Assembly (NCBI GenBank): GCA_002917075.1 | Contig: NTMA01000134.1 | Coordinates: 1-64,000 of the forward strand | Source: Hawksworthiomyces lignivorus | Taxonomy: Eukaryota > Ascomycota > Sordariomycetes > Ophiostomatales > Ophiostomataceae | Length of the DNA: 64,000 nucleotides | Direction of reading: 5' to 3' | Part shown: piece after piece, positions 1 through 11,111 of the stretch | Layout: the number at the start of each line of letters is the position of its first letter | Numbering within the stretch: the stretch's first letter is position 1 | Position numbers and translations under genes: made by a program | The notes under the pieces: generated by a model | Told to the model about the DNA's origin: nothing | What the model saw: the letters and a program-made list of their open reading frames with translations, nothing else | Database searches by the model: none

Positions 1-5
1 GGGTC

Positions 6-6
<1 letters not shown>

Positions 7-38
<32 letters not shown>
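7..38. repeat. poly-A tract (32 nt)
   Basis: An uninterrupted run of 32 A lies almost at the window edge. Similar long A or T runs recur across the intergenic DNA of this window, so it looks like a feature of the genome rather than a unique element. No coding or transposon context is visible beside it. Confidence 0.9.
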
Positions 39-42
<4 letters not shown>

Positions 43-976
43 GAACCCAACCCCCGGTCAGCCCATATGCGTTGTATTGTGAGCACTACGAACCCCCTAT
101 TATGTAGGAGATAGTGCTAGGGATGTTCGCTGTCAAGGCAAGAAGCAAGGTCGGTCCCAGAAAGTGGGGCAATTTCTGCACAAGGCAACCAATGATTCCC
201 CATTCAGGAATGCCAACCGGTCTGCCGGTGCGGTCCTCCCCATTTGGGATGGCAGTTGCAATAAATTAAGAAAAAAAAAGGTGGCAAGCAGCACGCAGTA
301 AGCCTGGCAAGAGCTGTGGAGGGAACCAGCTGTCAGCAAAGGAAAGCTTTGGCCCCCCCAGTCACTTTCCCCTCTTTCGGGACGACTTTTGGAGAGTACT
401 GAATACGAGTCTACATGTATTGTTACGACGAACCCTAGCTGTTTTGCCTCGGACTACTCCGTGCTTCGCTGCCCATCTTGCTCGTGGCTGGCGATGTGAT
501 GGGCGTTCTGTCCTGTTGGCACCATCTCCGTCTCTCATCCCGTACCCTTCCAGCCTTATGCGAATATCTGCGCAGGTGAATATTGAACGTGCGTATGGAG
601 TGCACGGAGCAAACAGTAACTACTCAGCAACTTCCATCGTATCCACAACAAACTCCAAAAATCGCTCTTCATGGGAAACGAAAGGATTGGCGGCCAATGG
701 AACGTCAAACAGAGAGCATCGACCCTAGGCGTAGTTCCGTGATGAGACCAGAATAAAGTCAAAGGCAACAGCGCACTCTCTTAACAGTAAGCTCACATTC
801 GAACTCAGAGACGTCATGTTTAACGAAAATAGATCATTAGCTACTAAATATGGTGAGAATATCTAATCGACAGCGCTCGCTATGCATGCTCCCTTTCCGT
901 TTTATGTTATGCCCCCCTTCTACCCCTTGTACACACCACTCATAGACATATACACGCAAAAATAACTAGCAGGACT
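39..976. other. intergenic, no gene seen
   Basis: This stretch lies downstream of the minus-strand gene at 977-3001. It holds only short open frames (up to about 100 codons) with no recognisable domain, signal peptide or splice pattern. I see no RNA gene in it. Confidence 0.6.
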
Positions 977-1116
977 TCACCGATCCCGTAGTGGCAACGT
1001 ACCACCCGGTTGCATAACACGGCTGGAGCTGCCACCACCGGCGTTGACACCGCCCACGCCAATTGTTCTCTTCATCATGGCCCGCAACTGCTGTTGCCTC
1101 CGCTCAAATGGCCAGT

Positions 1117-1148
<32 letters not shown>

Positions 1149-3001
1149 GAGCCACCTGCTGCTTCGCCATCTTTCCCGCTTCCATTCGCACCCCGCATTA
1201 CATCGGCGTCCCGCCGAAGCGTGCCGAAGGGGCTCACTGTGCCTTCCCGCAGCCACTGCTGCAGGCTCGGCGGCGGCCGTGTTGGGTTGTTCACAGTAGT
1301 ATTGGCCCGAGCAAGCGTGTTGGAGGTCATGGCCGACGTGCCCGTTGCATAAATCGATGGTGACACGACTTGCTGCTGTTCTGCACCCATTGGACCACCG
1401 CTCGTAGGGGTCTTTGGAAATAGAGACAGTGACGTGCCATTATTGTTGTTGTTGTTGTTGACATCTCCAAATCCTCTGCTTGCTTGATTTGCGCTGTCTG
1501 TGCTGCCTTTGCGCCAAGCCTGCATGTTGTTGTTGTTGTTGTTGTTGTTACCGCCGCCACCCATAAGGCTGCTGCTGCTTCCCGAACCAAATGCAGCGAA
1601 GCCAAAGCCGGCGCCGCTTACGCCTTTGCCAGGATCGCGGTTGCCATCGAGACTCCTGGTTCTGGTATCAGAGACCTGTGAATCTCGCAGGTAGACGCTT
1701 TCCTGCTCCCGCTTTTCATCGAAGCCGGCAGCATTGTTGTCTGCGCCGGCACCGACAGACCGTCGAGGCGGGTCTTTCAGATCAATGGGATAGCCGTATG
1801 CGCCGACCTCATTACCATTGTTGTCATACTCATCGTCACCACGCTCTTGTTGTTTCGGGTAGCTGATGCCGCGTGCCGCTATCAACCGCGTGCGGCGCCG
1901 CTTGTTCTTGTACTTCAGGATGAGATAGAAGGCGCCAATGGTCAGCAGAGACGAGCCGAAGAAAGTGCCCACGATCGCCAGTGCCGCCTGCGTCACTGAC
2001 ACCGCAGTGCCCTGTGCCATCTGAACCTGGGAAGCAGCATCGGCCTATAGTTTTTTTGTCAGCAAGCTACGACAGAGGGAGGGGAATCTGCGCTAGCGCG
2101 GTAAGGGCAAAAGACTCACTCTCGCAATGGTTGCGTCGGCCTGGGCCGACTGTACTTGGCTGGCGGCCACATTGGCAATGTTGAGCGCGCTGGCGCTCGC
2201 CGCCGCGATCATGTTGGCTGCGCTGCTGGTGATGCTGGCCAGGTTGGACGCGATGACGGAGCTGGCGCTGCTGGCGGCGGACGACATGGCGGCGCTGATG
2301 GCGCTCGACGCCGACTGCTGCGCCTGCTGCGCCGACTGCGATGCCTGCTGCGCCGACTGCGACGCGGCCTGCGCCGACTGCTGCAGGGCGTCGATCGACT
2401 GCGACAGCCGGTCCGTGGACTGCGAGAGCTGCGACACCTGCTGCTGCAGCTGCTGGGACGTCTGCGACACGGACCGGCTGGCCTGGCTAAAGGACGACGC
2501 CACCAGCGATATGGACTGGATCTGCTGGCTGAGGGCGGCAATCTGGCCGCTGTTGTCCTGGCGGCGGTCGAGGGACGGCGGCGCCGTCTGCACGGGTCCT
2601 CGAGCCGCCAAGCCCACCACCGGTGCCGCCGCCGCCGTAGCCCGCACCTCCACTACCACTCCCCCCGCCGCCGCCACCGCCTCCCATCTTCGCTCTTTCT
2701 CTTCGTCCTTCCTCCTCTGCAGGTCCCGCTTCTCTTGGTCCCGCTCCAGAGCACGCACCACCTGTCGCGCCTGCTCGCCGGCATCGGCAGCCATCACGTT
2801 CGGTTCTGCCATCGCCGCAGCCAGCGGAGCTGCTAGCCGCCGAAACAGGCTGGGAGAATCGCCCTCTTCCAGTATTCCCCGCGCTTCCCGCGCGGCCGAG
2901 TCTGCCCACGCTGGACGGCTCGCCATCGTGGAAACTAGAAGAAGTGGCAGCCAGAGGCCAGCCCCCCACCACCGGTGCGCAGGTTGTTTTTGATTTGACA
3001 T
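977..3001 (-). CDS. signal-peptide, single-pass Ser/Ala/Gln-rich membrane protein (fungal, unknown function)
   Basis: Two exons, 3001-2120 and 2044-977, are joined by a 75-bp intron (donor GTGAGT, acceptor CTATAG, phase 0) to give 649 residues. Residues 1-33 form a signal peptide ending in PAWA. A charged stretch with RDQEKRDLQRRKDEEKERR follows, then from about 170 to 300 a Ser/Ala/Gln-rich coil with repeated SQSAQ units. A single membrane helix lies at about 314-337 (LAIVGTFFGSSLLTIGAFYL), followed by a stop-transfer stretch KYKNKRRRTR and a low-complexity tail with Asn and Thr homopolymers encoded by GTT-type microsatellites. The topology (secreted Ser-rich stalk, one helix, disordered cytoplasmic tail) recalls fungal wall sensors of the Mid2/Wsc kind. 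There is no WSC cysteine domain, so sensor function is only an inference. I do not recognise a named family. Confidence 0.85.
1118..1148. repeat. (GTT)n trinucleotide microsatellite, in coding exon
   Basis: About ten uninterrupted GTT units lie in the second exon of the membrane-protein gene and encode a Thr homopolymer on the minus strand. Two shorter GTT arrays near 1442-1460 and 1526-1550 encode Asn homopolymers in the same exon. Confidence 0.9.
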
Positions 3002-5445
3002 TGCAAAGTAGGTATTTGTCTATAGCTTTTTCAAGTGCGTTCTATGATCCTCCGATTGCGAATTCGGTTCCGGGTATTTAGAAGTAAACAAAGGGATATC
3101 ACATAAAGAAAGGAAACAAGACTTCAATCATCACTCTTGTGGATTTTGGATCAGGTTCGTTTGTAGGAAATCTATGAAATAGGCAGAAGGGAAAAAAGAA
3201 GAAACAAAAACCAGAAAAAAGAAGAGAGAGGAAGCGAAAAAAAGAAAGGAAAAAAGGATAAAAGAAGATGTGGGCGTATTCCCAATAATAAGGCACTTGT
3301 CAGAAAACCCCCCGCGTCTCTCTCACAACATCGTGAACCAGCTATTCATGCATCATGGACTCTCCCCTTTCCCTTTTTCACGAATAGAACGGGTCGCGGA
3401 CAGCAGAATTCCGCTGGAAAAGGTGATGATCGAACAAACTACGGAAGCATAAGAAGAACTACGCTAGGAAACTTCGCAAAGCATAAGGAAACCCCGGTAA
3501 GGCAAATTCACAGTCAACCAGGAGATGTAACTAATACTGTAACCGAAGGACAGAAGCGACTTCATTTTCTGAATTCCCATAGATACAAATCTGAATACTA
3601 GTCTGGTTTGCCTTACTCGCACTCCATCCATGTACTCCCCTTCATTGTGATGAGCTGGCGATCATGTCGCATACCAGGACACAAGCGAATAGAAGAGACA
3701 CCAATCTACGCTCTCCTCTGAAATGCAAACCACGGGTCTAAGTCAAATATAACAGTCGTGGAATTTTTCAACCAATCACACAAGAAAACGACTGAAGGTG
3801 TGTCAGGCGTGGCTTGAACGAATTCTCCTGACGTTGACACGAACCCGCAAACCCGGGGTTTGGAACGTCTCAGGGTCGTCCTCCCCGCCTCCTCTCTCTC
3901 CGATCTTCCGTTCCTATTTCGGTAGTCACTGCTACAGCATGCACGACGCGAGAGACGAGAAGCCACATGGTCATTGTCAAGAGAAGCGAAAGAACCCTTT
4001 TCTTCTCTTCCTTCTTTCTCTTTAGGACACCTGAAACATTGAGTGCCAAAGTGAGCACCCTTGCAGGTTGAATGTAATCTTGTCAAGTGACAAACGTCAG
4101 TTGACAGCCAGTGCAAAGCTCCATCTTTCTATGTTTAAAAGAAGACACTTTACTACAACGTACAGAAAGAGAGAGAAAAAAAAAAAAAAGAAAGAAAGGA
4201 AACAGTTCAAAGAGTTAGCTATTAATAGTACAAAATTAGCAGCCGTCAATGTCTATTTCCAGGTTTTCGGACCTGTTTTGTTTCCACTTCTCTTCTGCCT
4301 AAAGAAATTTTGCGTCCATCAGAGGAGAAATTCTAAAAATTCCAGGTACGCCGATATCACTGATTAGGGAAGAGAAACTCGTTTCAGACCCAGTCATGTA
4401 GACAGATCTTGTAGTTTCCTGTCATTCTTGTGTGGATGCCTGTGTCTGTGTGTGCTTTGGTTCACTCACATAGTGCATTTCCTGCCATTATTTCGTTCTT
4501 TTGCGGAGTACTTCCTTGTAGTGAGGGTCACATCGACGATTTTCAGCGCACTCTTCGCTTATGCATTCAAGCAGGTCTGAGCAGTACAATGAGCAGTAAT
4601 TAGCACAGACGAAAGAGGAGCACGCAGCAAGGAAGATAAGATCGCCGGTCTGAAACTCGTTTGAGAACTTTTTTTCACGCCAGCACAAGCATAGAAGCGT
4701 GGAATCTACTTTTTATGCATTCCGGTGAGTCCTCGTAACAGTCAACTTCTATTACAATGAGTCCATTTTCTTATAATTCGATAAAGAGAGTCGCATCTCT
4801 CGCCTACAGCTAATACATCAAAAGGTAAATATTGGATGTCTGCAGACCCTTACTTTCGTAATTCTGCGGTGTCTAATTTCATACTGTTGTAACTTGCACC
4901 CACGCCTGAACATGCTCCGAAGGTAAAAATTTATCGTCGCTAATTACTAAGGCAGCAATAGCCATTTTCTATGTACATATTAAGACGACAATTAGGAGCC
5001 TCGTCCTTTGCACAGCTACTATATATTCAGGTCAAAAGATATACAGTTGCCCCTCTTAGATACTCATTCACTACAAGGTGAATGTAATGTGCATCTGAGA
5101 CATTCTTCCAACAGACGCATCCTGGCCGTCCGTCTTATATCCTTTGATAGCTTCTTACTTCTATTCTCCCCCGCACATATCACTTCTTATGATTTCAGAA
5201 ATATATTCATTTCTCTTCGATGTGTTTTGAGTTATATAAATTTATATCTATTTTATATAGTTCCCACAGAAGCCGGCTCAACGCCGTCAAGCTTGTGTGG
5301 CTGCATATCTAGTAAAATTCAACCTCATTCAACTGCTTACAATTCTGTTTTCAAAACTTTGCTGTATAACTTTCTGTCCAGCACTACCACAAATTAGCCA
5401 GGCCATGTGCGGTCTCACTTTGCTCGAAGAGGGCAAAATACGTCT
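3002..5445. other. intergenic, upstream of the Ser/Ala/Gln-rich gene
   Basis: This 2.4-kb stretch holds the promoter side of the gene starting at 3001 and the 3' side of the gene ending at 5446. A purine-rich strip (about 3180-3270) and an A-rich strip (about 4170-4200) stand out, and 4940-5300 is AT-rich. A cysteine-rich open frame at 4488-4688 (minus) is discussed in the findings. I see no other supportable gene. Confidence 0.6.
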
Positions 5446-8368
5446 TCAGTATATGTAGATATTTGTGGGAAACTGCGCAATATCATCCTTCATGCATTTC
5501 CAGCACACTGAAGGAGGGCACAACGTTATCCTCCTAATGTTGCTTTGGTGCCTCTCCGCACATTGGGCCAGGTATGCTGTCGCCGCTAGACGGGCTAGCC
5601 AGTTTCCACTTGCTCGGACAACGACATTTCCCGCAGGAAACTCGCGAAGCTCATCCCAGCACTCAATCGATGTCATGTCAACATCAGGAGGCTCCGATCT
5701 CCGGTGCCTACAGGGCTTCTGAGGCGGCAGCTGATAGATGGTCCGGCTTTTGAGGGCGGTTATCACGTCCACGTCGCCTATCCATGTTCCCCGTTCTCGA
5801 ATTGAGATGACAGACTCCATCAGAACCAATGGCTCGTCTTGGCTGCCCCTAGAGCCGAACCCCTCCAGAGGCCGCTCCCAGTTTGTGAATGATAGGTGCA
5901 TCGAGGTATTGTGAAAGAGATCAGCCGCCGTGCCGTCGAATTTTCGAGGGTTTGCAACTCTCCAAAATGCGTTGTCTTGCGGAGATATCATGGGGTTTTC
6001 AACTGAAAAGAACATGACGCAGCCTGGCTTGCCGATGTTCCCTAGGATTCGAGTGAACGAACTTCTCTCGCCAAGAATCATGGGATCGCATAGTAGCTTT
6101 TTGTGTTTTGTCAGCAGGCCGTCGTTTTTCAAGTAAGGAAACGATAAAACTCGCCTTCTCAGGTACGAAGATGGAATCCCCAAAGGACATCCCTATGATA
6201 TTGTTCGGAACTCTGTAATAGGGGATATCATTACCGGCTACCAGGTAAGAGAGAACTGAGATTGTCCGGCATGAGATGGAGACCCGCTCACGCACTTTGC
6301 CAGGCTGGCTGCCACCGCTCAGCTCTGACATGCAGTCGGCGTCTATTAAAGACTTTCCCAAGACTTGAACCTGGATGACTGGCTCTTCTATTGTTCGGAA
6401 AGCATCCATGTTGATCACAGCCAGACACTGCAACGTCCTCATGACACTATCGTTGGTTTGGAGTAGAAGCGACTCGCTCGATAGCAGCTCGTGTTCGAGG
6501 CACCACGCCAAATCTTCCATGATGATCTTTGGGCTATCAAGACGTGGAAGCTCTGGGTCCGTCTGGATATATATCGCAGCAAGGTCCCAGTCTCCATACC
6601 ATAGTCTCAAAGTGGAAGCGTCATCCTGTCCTGGTTTGTGCGTACATGTGATCCTAGGTCTCCGAGAGGGTGCGTAAATTGAGTTGCGTTCATTCTCATA
6701 ACATGCTTCTCTGGACGGTTTCATAGCCATCTGATCAGGATGCAGCCATCGGGTATGGGAAGCAGTCGGCCTCTTTGGGACGGGCTCTTCAGTACTTTCC
6801 GGACACCGGGGAAAGACGGTGGCATAGCTGATATTATCGTCACCTTTCTCGCCTCGGTCTTCGTACTGAATAATACATGTCCGGTCCCTAAGGCCTTCGC
6901 TTCTCGTGGCTATTCGCCGCAGAAACTCAATTCTTCCCTCTGCATCCCGAACGTATTGGAGCAACGGCTCGACTTTATCTAAGCCGAAAAATGGCCGGAG
7001 GTGGCCTTGAGCTGTGCCATCGATATGTGTCCAAGACGGGATAAATTCGGTTCGGCTCCTTCCAAGATTGATAAAGCGCAGAGCCGTCTCTTCGTCCATG
7101 AAGTAGGCTTTTGCAGCTTCAGAAAGCAGCCGCAGCCCTTCGACTCTCTGTTCCAGCTCCACGGGGCAAGAGCCATTATTCCCCATCTTAGAAACGCTCC
7201 GTTTGGTGTCTTGCCACAGCAGAGTGATGATCTTGAGCGCTTGTGAAGTCTCGGTCCTAGAGACGGGGATATACCACTGAGACAAAACGCAGCCAAGGGC
7301 TACTAGCAACAGCTCTTTGAAAGCGATGCGGGTCGGATCCGGCTTAAAGCTTCCCTGCCTTCCGACGGGCCGGCCATAGTATTTCAGCTGAGCCAGAGAG
7401 AGCGACCAGGAGACGCCGCTGGTTGGGGTTGTGGCCGAGGGCGAGCAGCCCAGCGAGATGATGCCTCCCGGGGCCACAAGCGGGTCGTTCATGCAGATGT
7501 TGACATTCCGGGTGCCGAAGACGTTGATGTCGGGATAGATGTGCCATGCGGCAAGGCCCAGAATGGCCGAACCGTCTTGGACTTCTTGGGGGACGCCAGA
7601 CACGAGCCGTTCCATTGTCCTCAGAGTCTTCTTCCACGCGTCGACCACGCTGGGATACACTCTGGTCTCTGACCCCATGGAGAGCTGGACGTTTTTCAGA
7701 ATGAGGCGCAGCTGCGTCTGCTTGCTCACCATGATCGAGTTGGCCGTCTGGAGCCATGCGCGGGCGCTGGCATCCCACTCTGCCAGCTGGCTTCGCGTGA
7801 TCCCCTGCTGGGCCGCGGCCGCGGCCGTCGAGAACGGCATGGGCTCGTCTCGCTCCCAGTTCACGGCGATCGCCCTTCTTCGCTCTTCGACGAGCTCCAC
7901 CCAGATCGATGTGGCCTCCGCTGCGTCAAACATCAGGGAAAGCAGGCAAGCCAGAAGGTGAACGTGGATGGCGCCGGCTGATTGGCTCTGCGAAGACGTG
8001 GCGGCCGCCCAGATGGAGGTTGCATCAATCCCGGCGTACGCACCAAATACGGACGAGGAATACTTTTCAGATTCCCGGTCTGTCGCCTGCTTCGATATCT
8101 CTGACACTCTCTCCCCGTAGGCTTTGATGAGGTGTGGCGTCTCCGGGCAGATTTCATCGAAAAGGGCGGCCAGCCTGCGGGCTGTGATATGGCTTGTGCC
8201 ATATTCTGCGTCGTGCTTCCGCCTCGTCGAGAGCAGCTTCCCAATGGGCCGGTACTCCTTCGGAGCTTCGTACTTAACGAGGCAAAAGTCGAAATTGATG
8301 TTTGCAGCTGCAACCGTGACCTCATTTGTGGCCTGGGCAAGCGAGGCCTGAAGCTTTGCGATCGACAT
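5446..8368 (-). CDS. conserved fungal protein of unknown function, 954 aa, probable GC-AG intron
   Basis: Exons 8368-6155 and 6096-5446 encode 954 residues. The start MSIAKLQASLAQA is preferred over an in-frame ATG 24 codons upstream because the family, as I remember it, begins this way. Recognisable stretches are VAAANINFDFCLVKYEAPKE near the N terminus, AAWHIYPDINVFG in the middle, and LGNIGKPGCVMFFSVENPM plus NTSMHLSFTNWERPL after the intron. These occur in large intracellular fungal proteins without an assigned role; I see no signal peptide, membrane helix or catalytic motif. The exons are best joined by a 58-bp intron with donor GCGAGT, branch CTGAC and acceptor AAAAAG, giving DSIFVPEK-LLCDP. 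A weaker GT donor (GTACCT) 12 nt upstream would also keep the frame and omit four residues. A true frameshift is less likely because both sides join without loss. Confidence 0.83.
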
Positions 8369-9124
8369 ATCTCTCGATATCGACAATCTATCGCACCCTG
8401 GAGACCTTAACCTAGAATTCCTGTCAAGCCAGGAAAGCAAGTAGTCTCATTTTACCAGTTTGCTTTGTGATCTGGATTCGCCGTACATACCCCTCGTCGT
8501 CTTCATCCTCCGGCACTCTCTTTATATCAAAACGATAGCAATCGGGGCCACACCTTTTTGAATTGGCTAAATGATGGCCACCGTTTTGCATAGCCACCCA
8601 CCCGGGACACAACGCATGTTTTCTCACGTCTACCATTCACTGAGTCACCGTCTCTGGCAAATTTTCAACAATTACATGACTTTCTTAATTTGTTTCGGTT
8701 GCTGCACGTTCGTAGCAGAGAGGAAAGGGAAAAAGACAAGAAAAACGCCTTGAAACCTAGCACATTAAACTCCAATTCCTTGCAAATCTGCATACAGCAC
8801 CCGGAAAATAAACCCACTTCCCAACATTTTTGTTCTTGTTATATGGTGTACACGAATGGCCATCTAAAAACAAAAGAAGAAACTGGGAGGGGAAGAACAG
8901 AAAACCTTACACCAAGACAACCAGTCATTATAACGCACGTTCTCGTGCTCATCCGGTGCTGCCACTATAGTTTGTTTACCGTATTGTCTCCAGCTTCCTT
9001 TTCGTTCTGTTTCTTCTTTCTATGTTCACCCCAAGCTTGGCTGCTTTGGTGAATATTGTGTGAAGCATCCGGGACGTCCGGAGAGGATATGTCCCAGTGA
9101 TGCGATGTGCACAGCTAACGCCTC
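8369..9124. other. intergenic, promoter side of the 954-aa gene and 3' side of ERD2
   Basis: Both flanking genes are on the minus strand. The stretch near 8690-8900 is A-rich. No open frame here has domain or splice support and I see no RNA gene. Confidence 0.6.
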
Positions 9125-10000
9125 TTAGACGGGCAGCTTGAACTTCTTGCCCTTGAACACCTTCTGGTAGTAGATCCAGAAGAAGTCGCTGTACAGAATC
9201 GTCTGGATAATACCGGCAACAATGGCAATCCAATCGACTTTGTGGTGAGGCTCGGTGACGTAGCGGTAGATCCAGTTGGGGATGTAAAGCGTGCGGTAGA
9301 GGCCAAGAGCGAAGATGTAGTGCGTGGTGATGGTCTCGGCCTCGCCGGTGCGCTGCAGCATGAAGAGCTGGGGCAGGATGGCGACAGATTCGAGCCAGAT
9401 GGAAAATGCCCACAGGATTTCGGAGACGGTGTACTTGTAGGGGATGAGCACGCCGAGGACGGCAGCGCCACCGAGGAGATACTCGACGCGGAAGGTGTCG
9501 AGATTGGGATCGTTCGTAGGCTTGTACGATGTTGTCATGAGATACAGAATGTAGCCCTGGGAAGAAATGAACATGATCTTGAAAATAAGATTGTATATGC
9601 TCTCGGTGGAAAAGAGGTCTGCCGGCACTTGTTAGCCTCAGTCTGGCAAAGGCACGTCCCTCCCCTTTCAGCTCGCAACAAAAGTAGAGAGCATACCTAG
9701 ATATCGTGTGACATAGACAATGAAGTAGAGAATTTGTGACTTAAAGGAGATGCCTGAGCAGCTCTGTTTCGGTTAGTTTGGGCCATAATCTAAGGAGAAA
9801 AGCAGAGTAGGGGGGCGAAGAACATACCTTCAGCTGCACCATCTTGTGGAGAAGGATCACAATTGAGATCAGGTGGGAGAGATCTCCTATAGAAGAAAAT
9901 TATGTTAGACAGCCATACTTGATCTATTGCCTATGGTCAAAGAGGTCATCGAGCCACTCCATAGACGCTTACCCAAAACCCGAAATATATTCAATCCCAT
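9125..10000 (-). CDS. ERD2: ER lumen protein-retaining (K/HDEL) receptor
   Basis: Four exons (10000-9973, 9886-9828, 9763-9697, 9618-9125) joined by GT-AG introns of 86, 64 and 78 bp give a 215-residue protein, the usual length for Erd2. It begins [19 protein letters not shown] and carries the hallmark [13 protein letters not shown] and TRYLDLF stretches, then the seven-helix core with [20 protein letters not shown] and [11 protein letters not shown], ending KGKKFKLPV. In this family the receptor binds C-terminal HDEL or KDEL signals of escaped ER proteins in the Golgi and returns them by COPI vesicles; the basic C-terminal tail fits COPI recognition. The gene is divergent from the WLM protease gene, with 1.1 kb of shared upstream DNA. 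All splice junctions are canonical and nothing looks damaged. Confidence 0.97.
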
Positions 10001-11111
10001 CTTGGCACAGCTCCCCAGTTGCTCACTCTGCACTAAGCAGGATTATAAGAAGCTGTGACGAGGGGAGAGGGAATCAAGGAAAAGGAGAAGCCGAAGCTTT
10101 GAATGGCAATAGAGATGGTAGCCGGCTTGCTCGGATAGAGACGGATTCGAGTATATCCTAACTGATCCTCGCAATGCAACTTCGTAGGGTCGCGTCAGAG
10201 AAAGTTGAACGACACAGCACCAACAGCGAAGGAGCGAGACTTTGTTCTCGAAAGTCCGCTTTCTGTTGGAGGTGGGATACGGGCTCTGGCCTGAAATCGA
10301 TTTCGTTGTTGTTATTGTGGGAGTGGTGGTGGGAGAGAAGATGCCGTTGTTTTTGTTCTTCATTCTAGATTTAATCAAGCAACGTGTAAAAGGACACGAA
10401 CGCGATTAGCTCCTCATTGGCTGGCACTAAAACGAAAAGCTCTCCCGTACCTTCGTTATGTGCGCTATATGCGTTATGTGGATAACGCTCCCATAGCACT
10501 TGGGTCCCTAGCGCGTTATGCATCTGCCAAGGAGCAATCCCGCTAAAAGCCGGCTGAATTAGGAGGTAGAACGAGGGAGAAACACGTAATCTAGCGTGAG
10601 CTTACAGGGGCTGGAGGGGATAATGTACTGTGCCATACAAAAACGTGTGAGAAGCTACTCCCCTCAGCCATCCTACGTAGTCATGTATACTGAACTTGCC
10701 GGTCCGGCTTTTATCCGCTTCTGAGTGTTTCTCCAGTTCTTTCCACCTGTATTTGGCCATTACCAAGCAAGAATAGGCCGCCGTCTGGGTTGCGCCACTC
10801 GGTGATGGAAGATTCGACGACACAAGCAGCTGGCGCTTCGCCTCGCCGGGCCTATATCTACAGAGAAGAGGAGAGCAGCCCTTCCAATCGTGTCTCTTCT
10901 TTTTCTTTCTCTTTACAATGCAAGCCCAGAACCTTTTTTCCTCTAGAGTGTTTCTTCACTGCCTTTTGGCCTTCTCTCTTGCAAGAGCCGATTTAAGCCT
11001 AATCTGCCGCCTCTCCACATCTTGAAATCCACCTCTTCGGCAGACCACTACGAACACGATTATATTCTTAGCATCTAATAGATATACACCAGATACGCCA
11101 TACCATTCACC
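10001..11111. other. shared divergent promoter region (ERD2 / WLM protease)
   Basis: These 1.1 kb separate two divergent starts, so both promoters must lie here. A pyrimidine-rich strip at about 10885-10945 precedes the plus-strand start. I see no convincing TATA box and no gene. Confidence 0.6.

Noticed and set aside
1118..1550. Repeated GTT blocks considered as a CRISPR-like or spacer array
   Set aside because: They are simple trinucleotide microsatellites in a eukaryotic coding exon, with no repeat-spacer structure.
2127..2993. 288-codon plus-strand open frame opposite the Ser/Ala/Gln-rich protein
   Set aside because: Its Cys/Ala/Asp repeats are the mirror of Ser/Gln/Ala repeats on the true strand, where signal peptide and splice signals support the gene.
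3706..4116. 136-codon minus-strand open frame
   Set aside because: No signal peptide, domain, splice context or coding-like composition; treated as chance.
8369..8440. Earlier in-frame ATG of the 954-residue protein
   Set aside because: It adds a 24-residue Arg/Ser stretch not expected in the family. MSIAKLQ is the better start.
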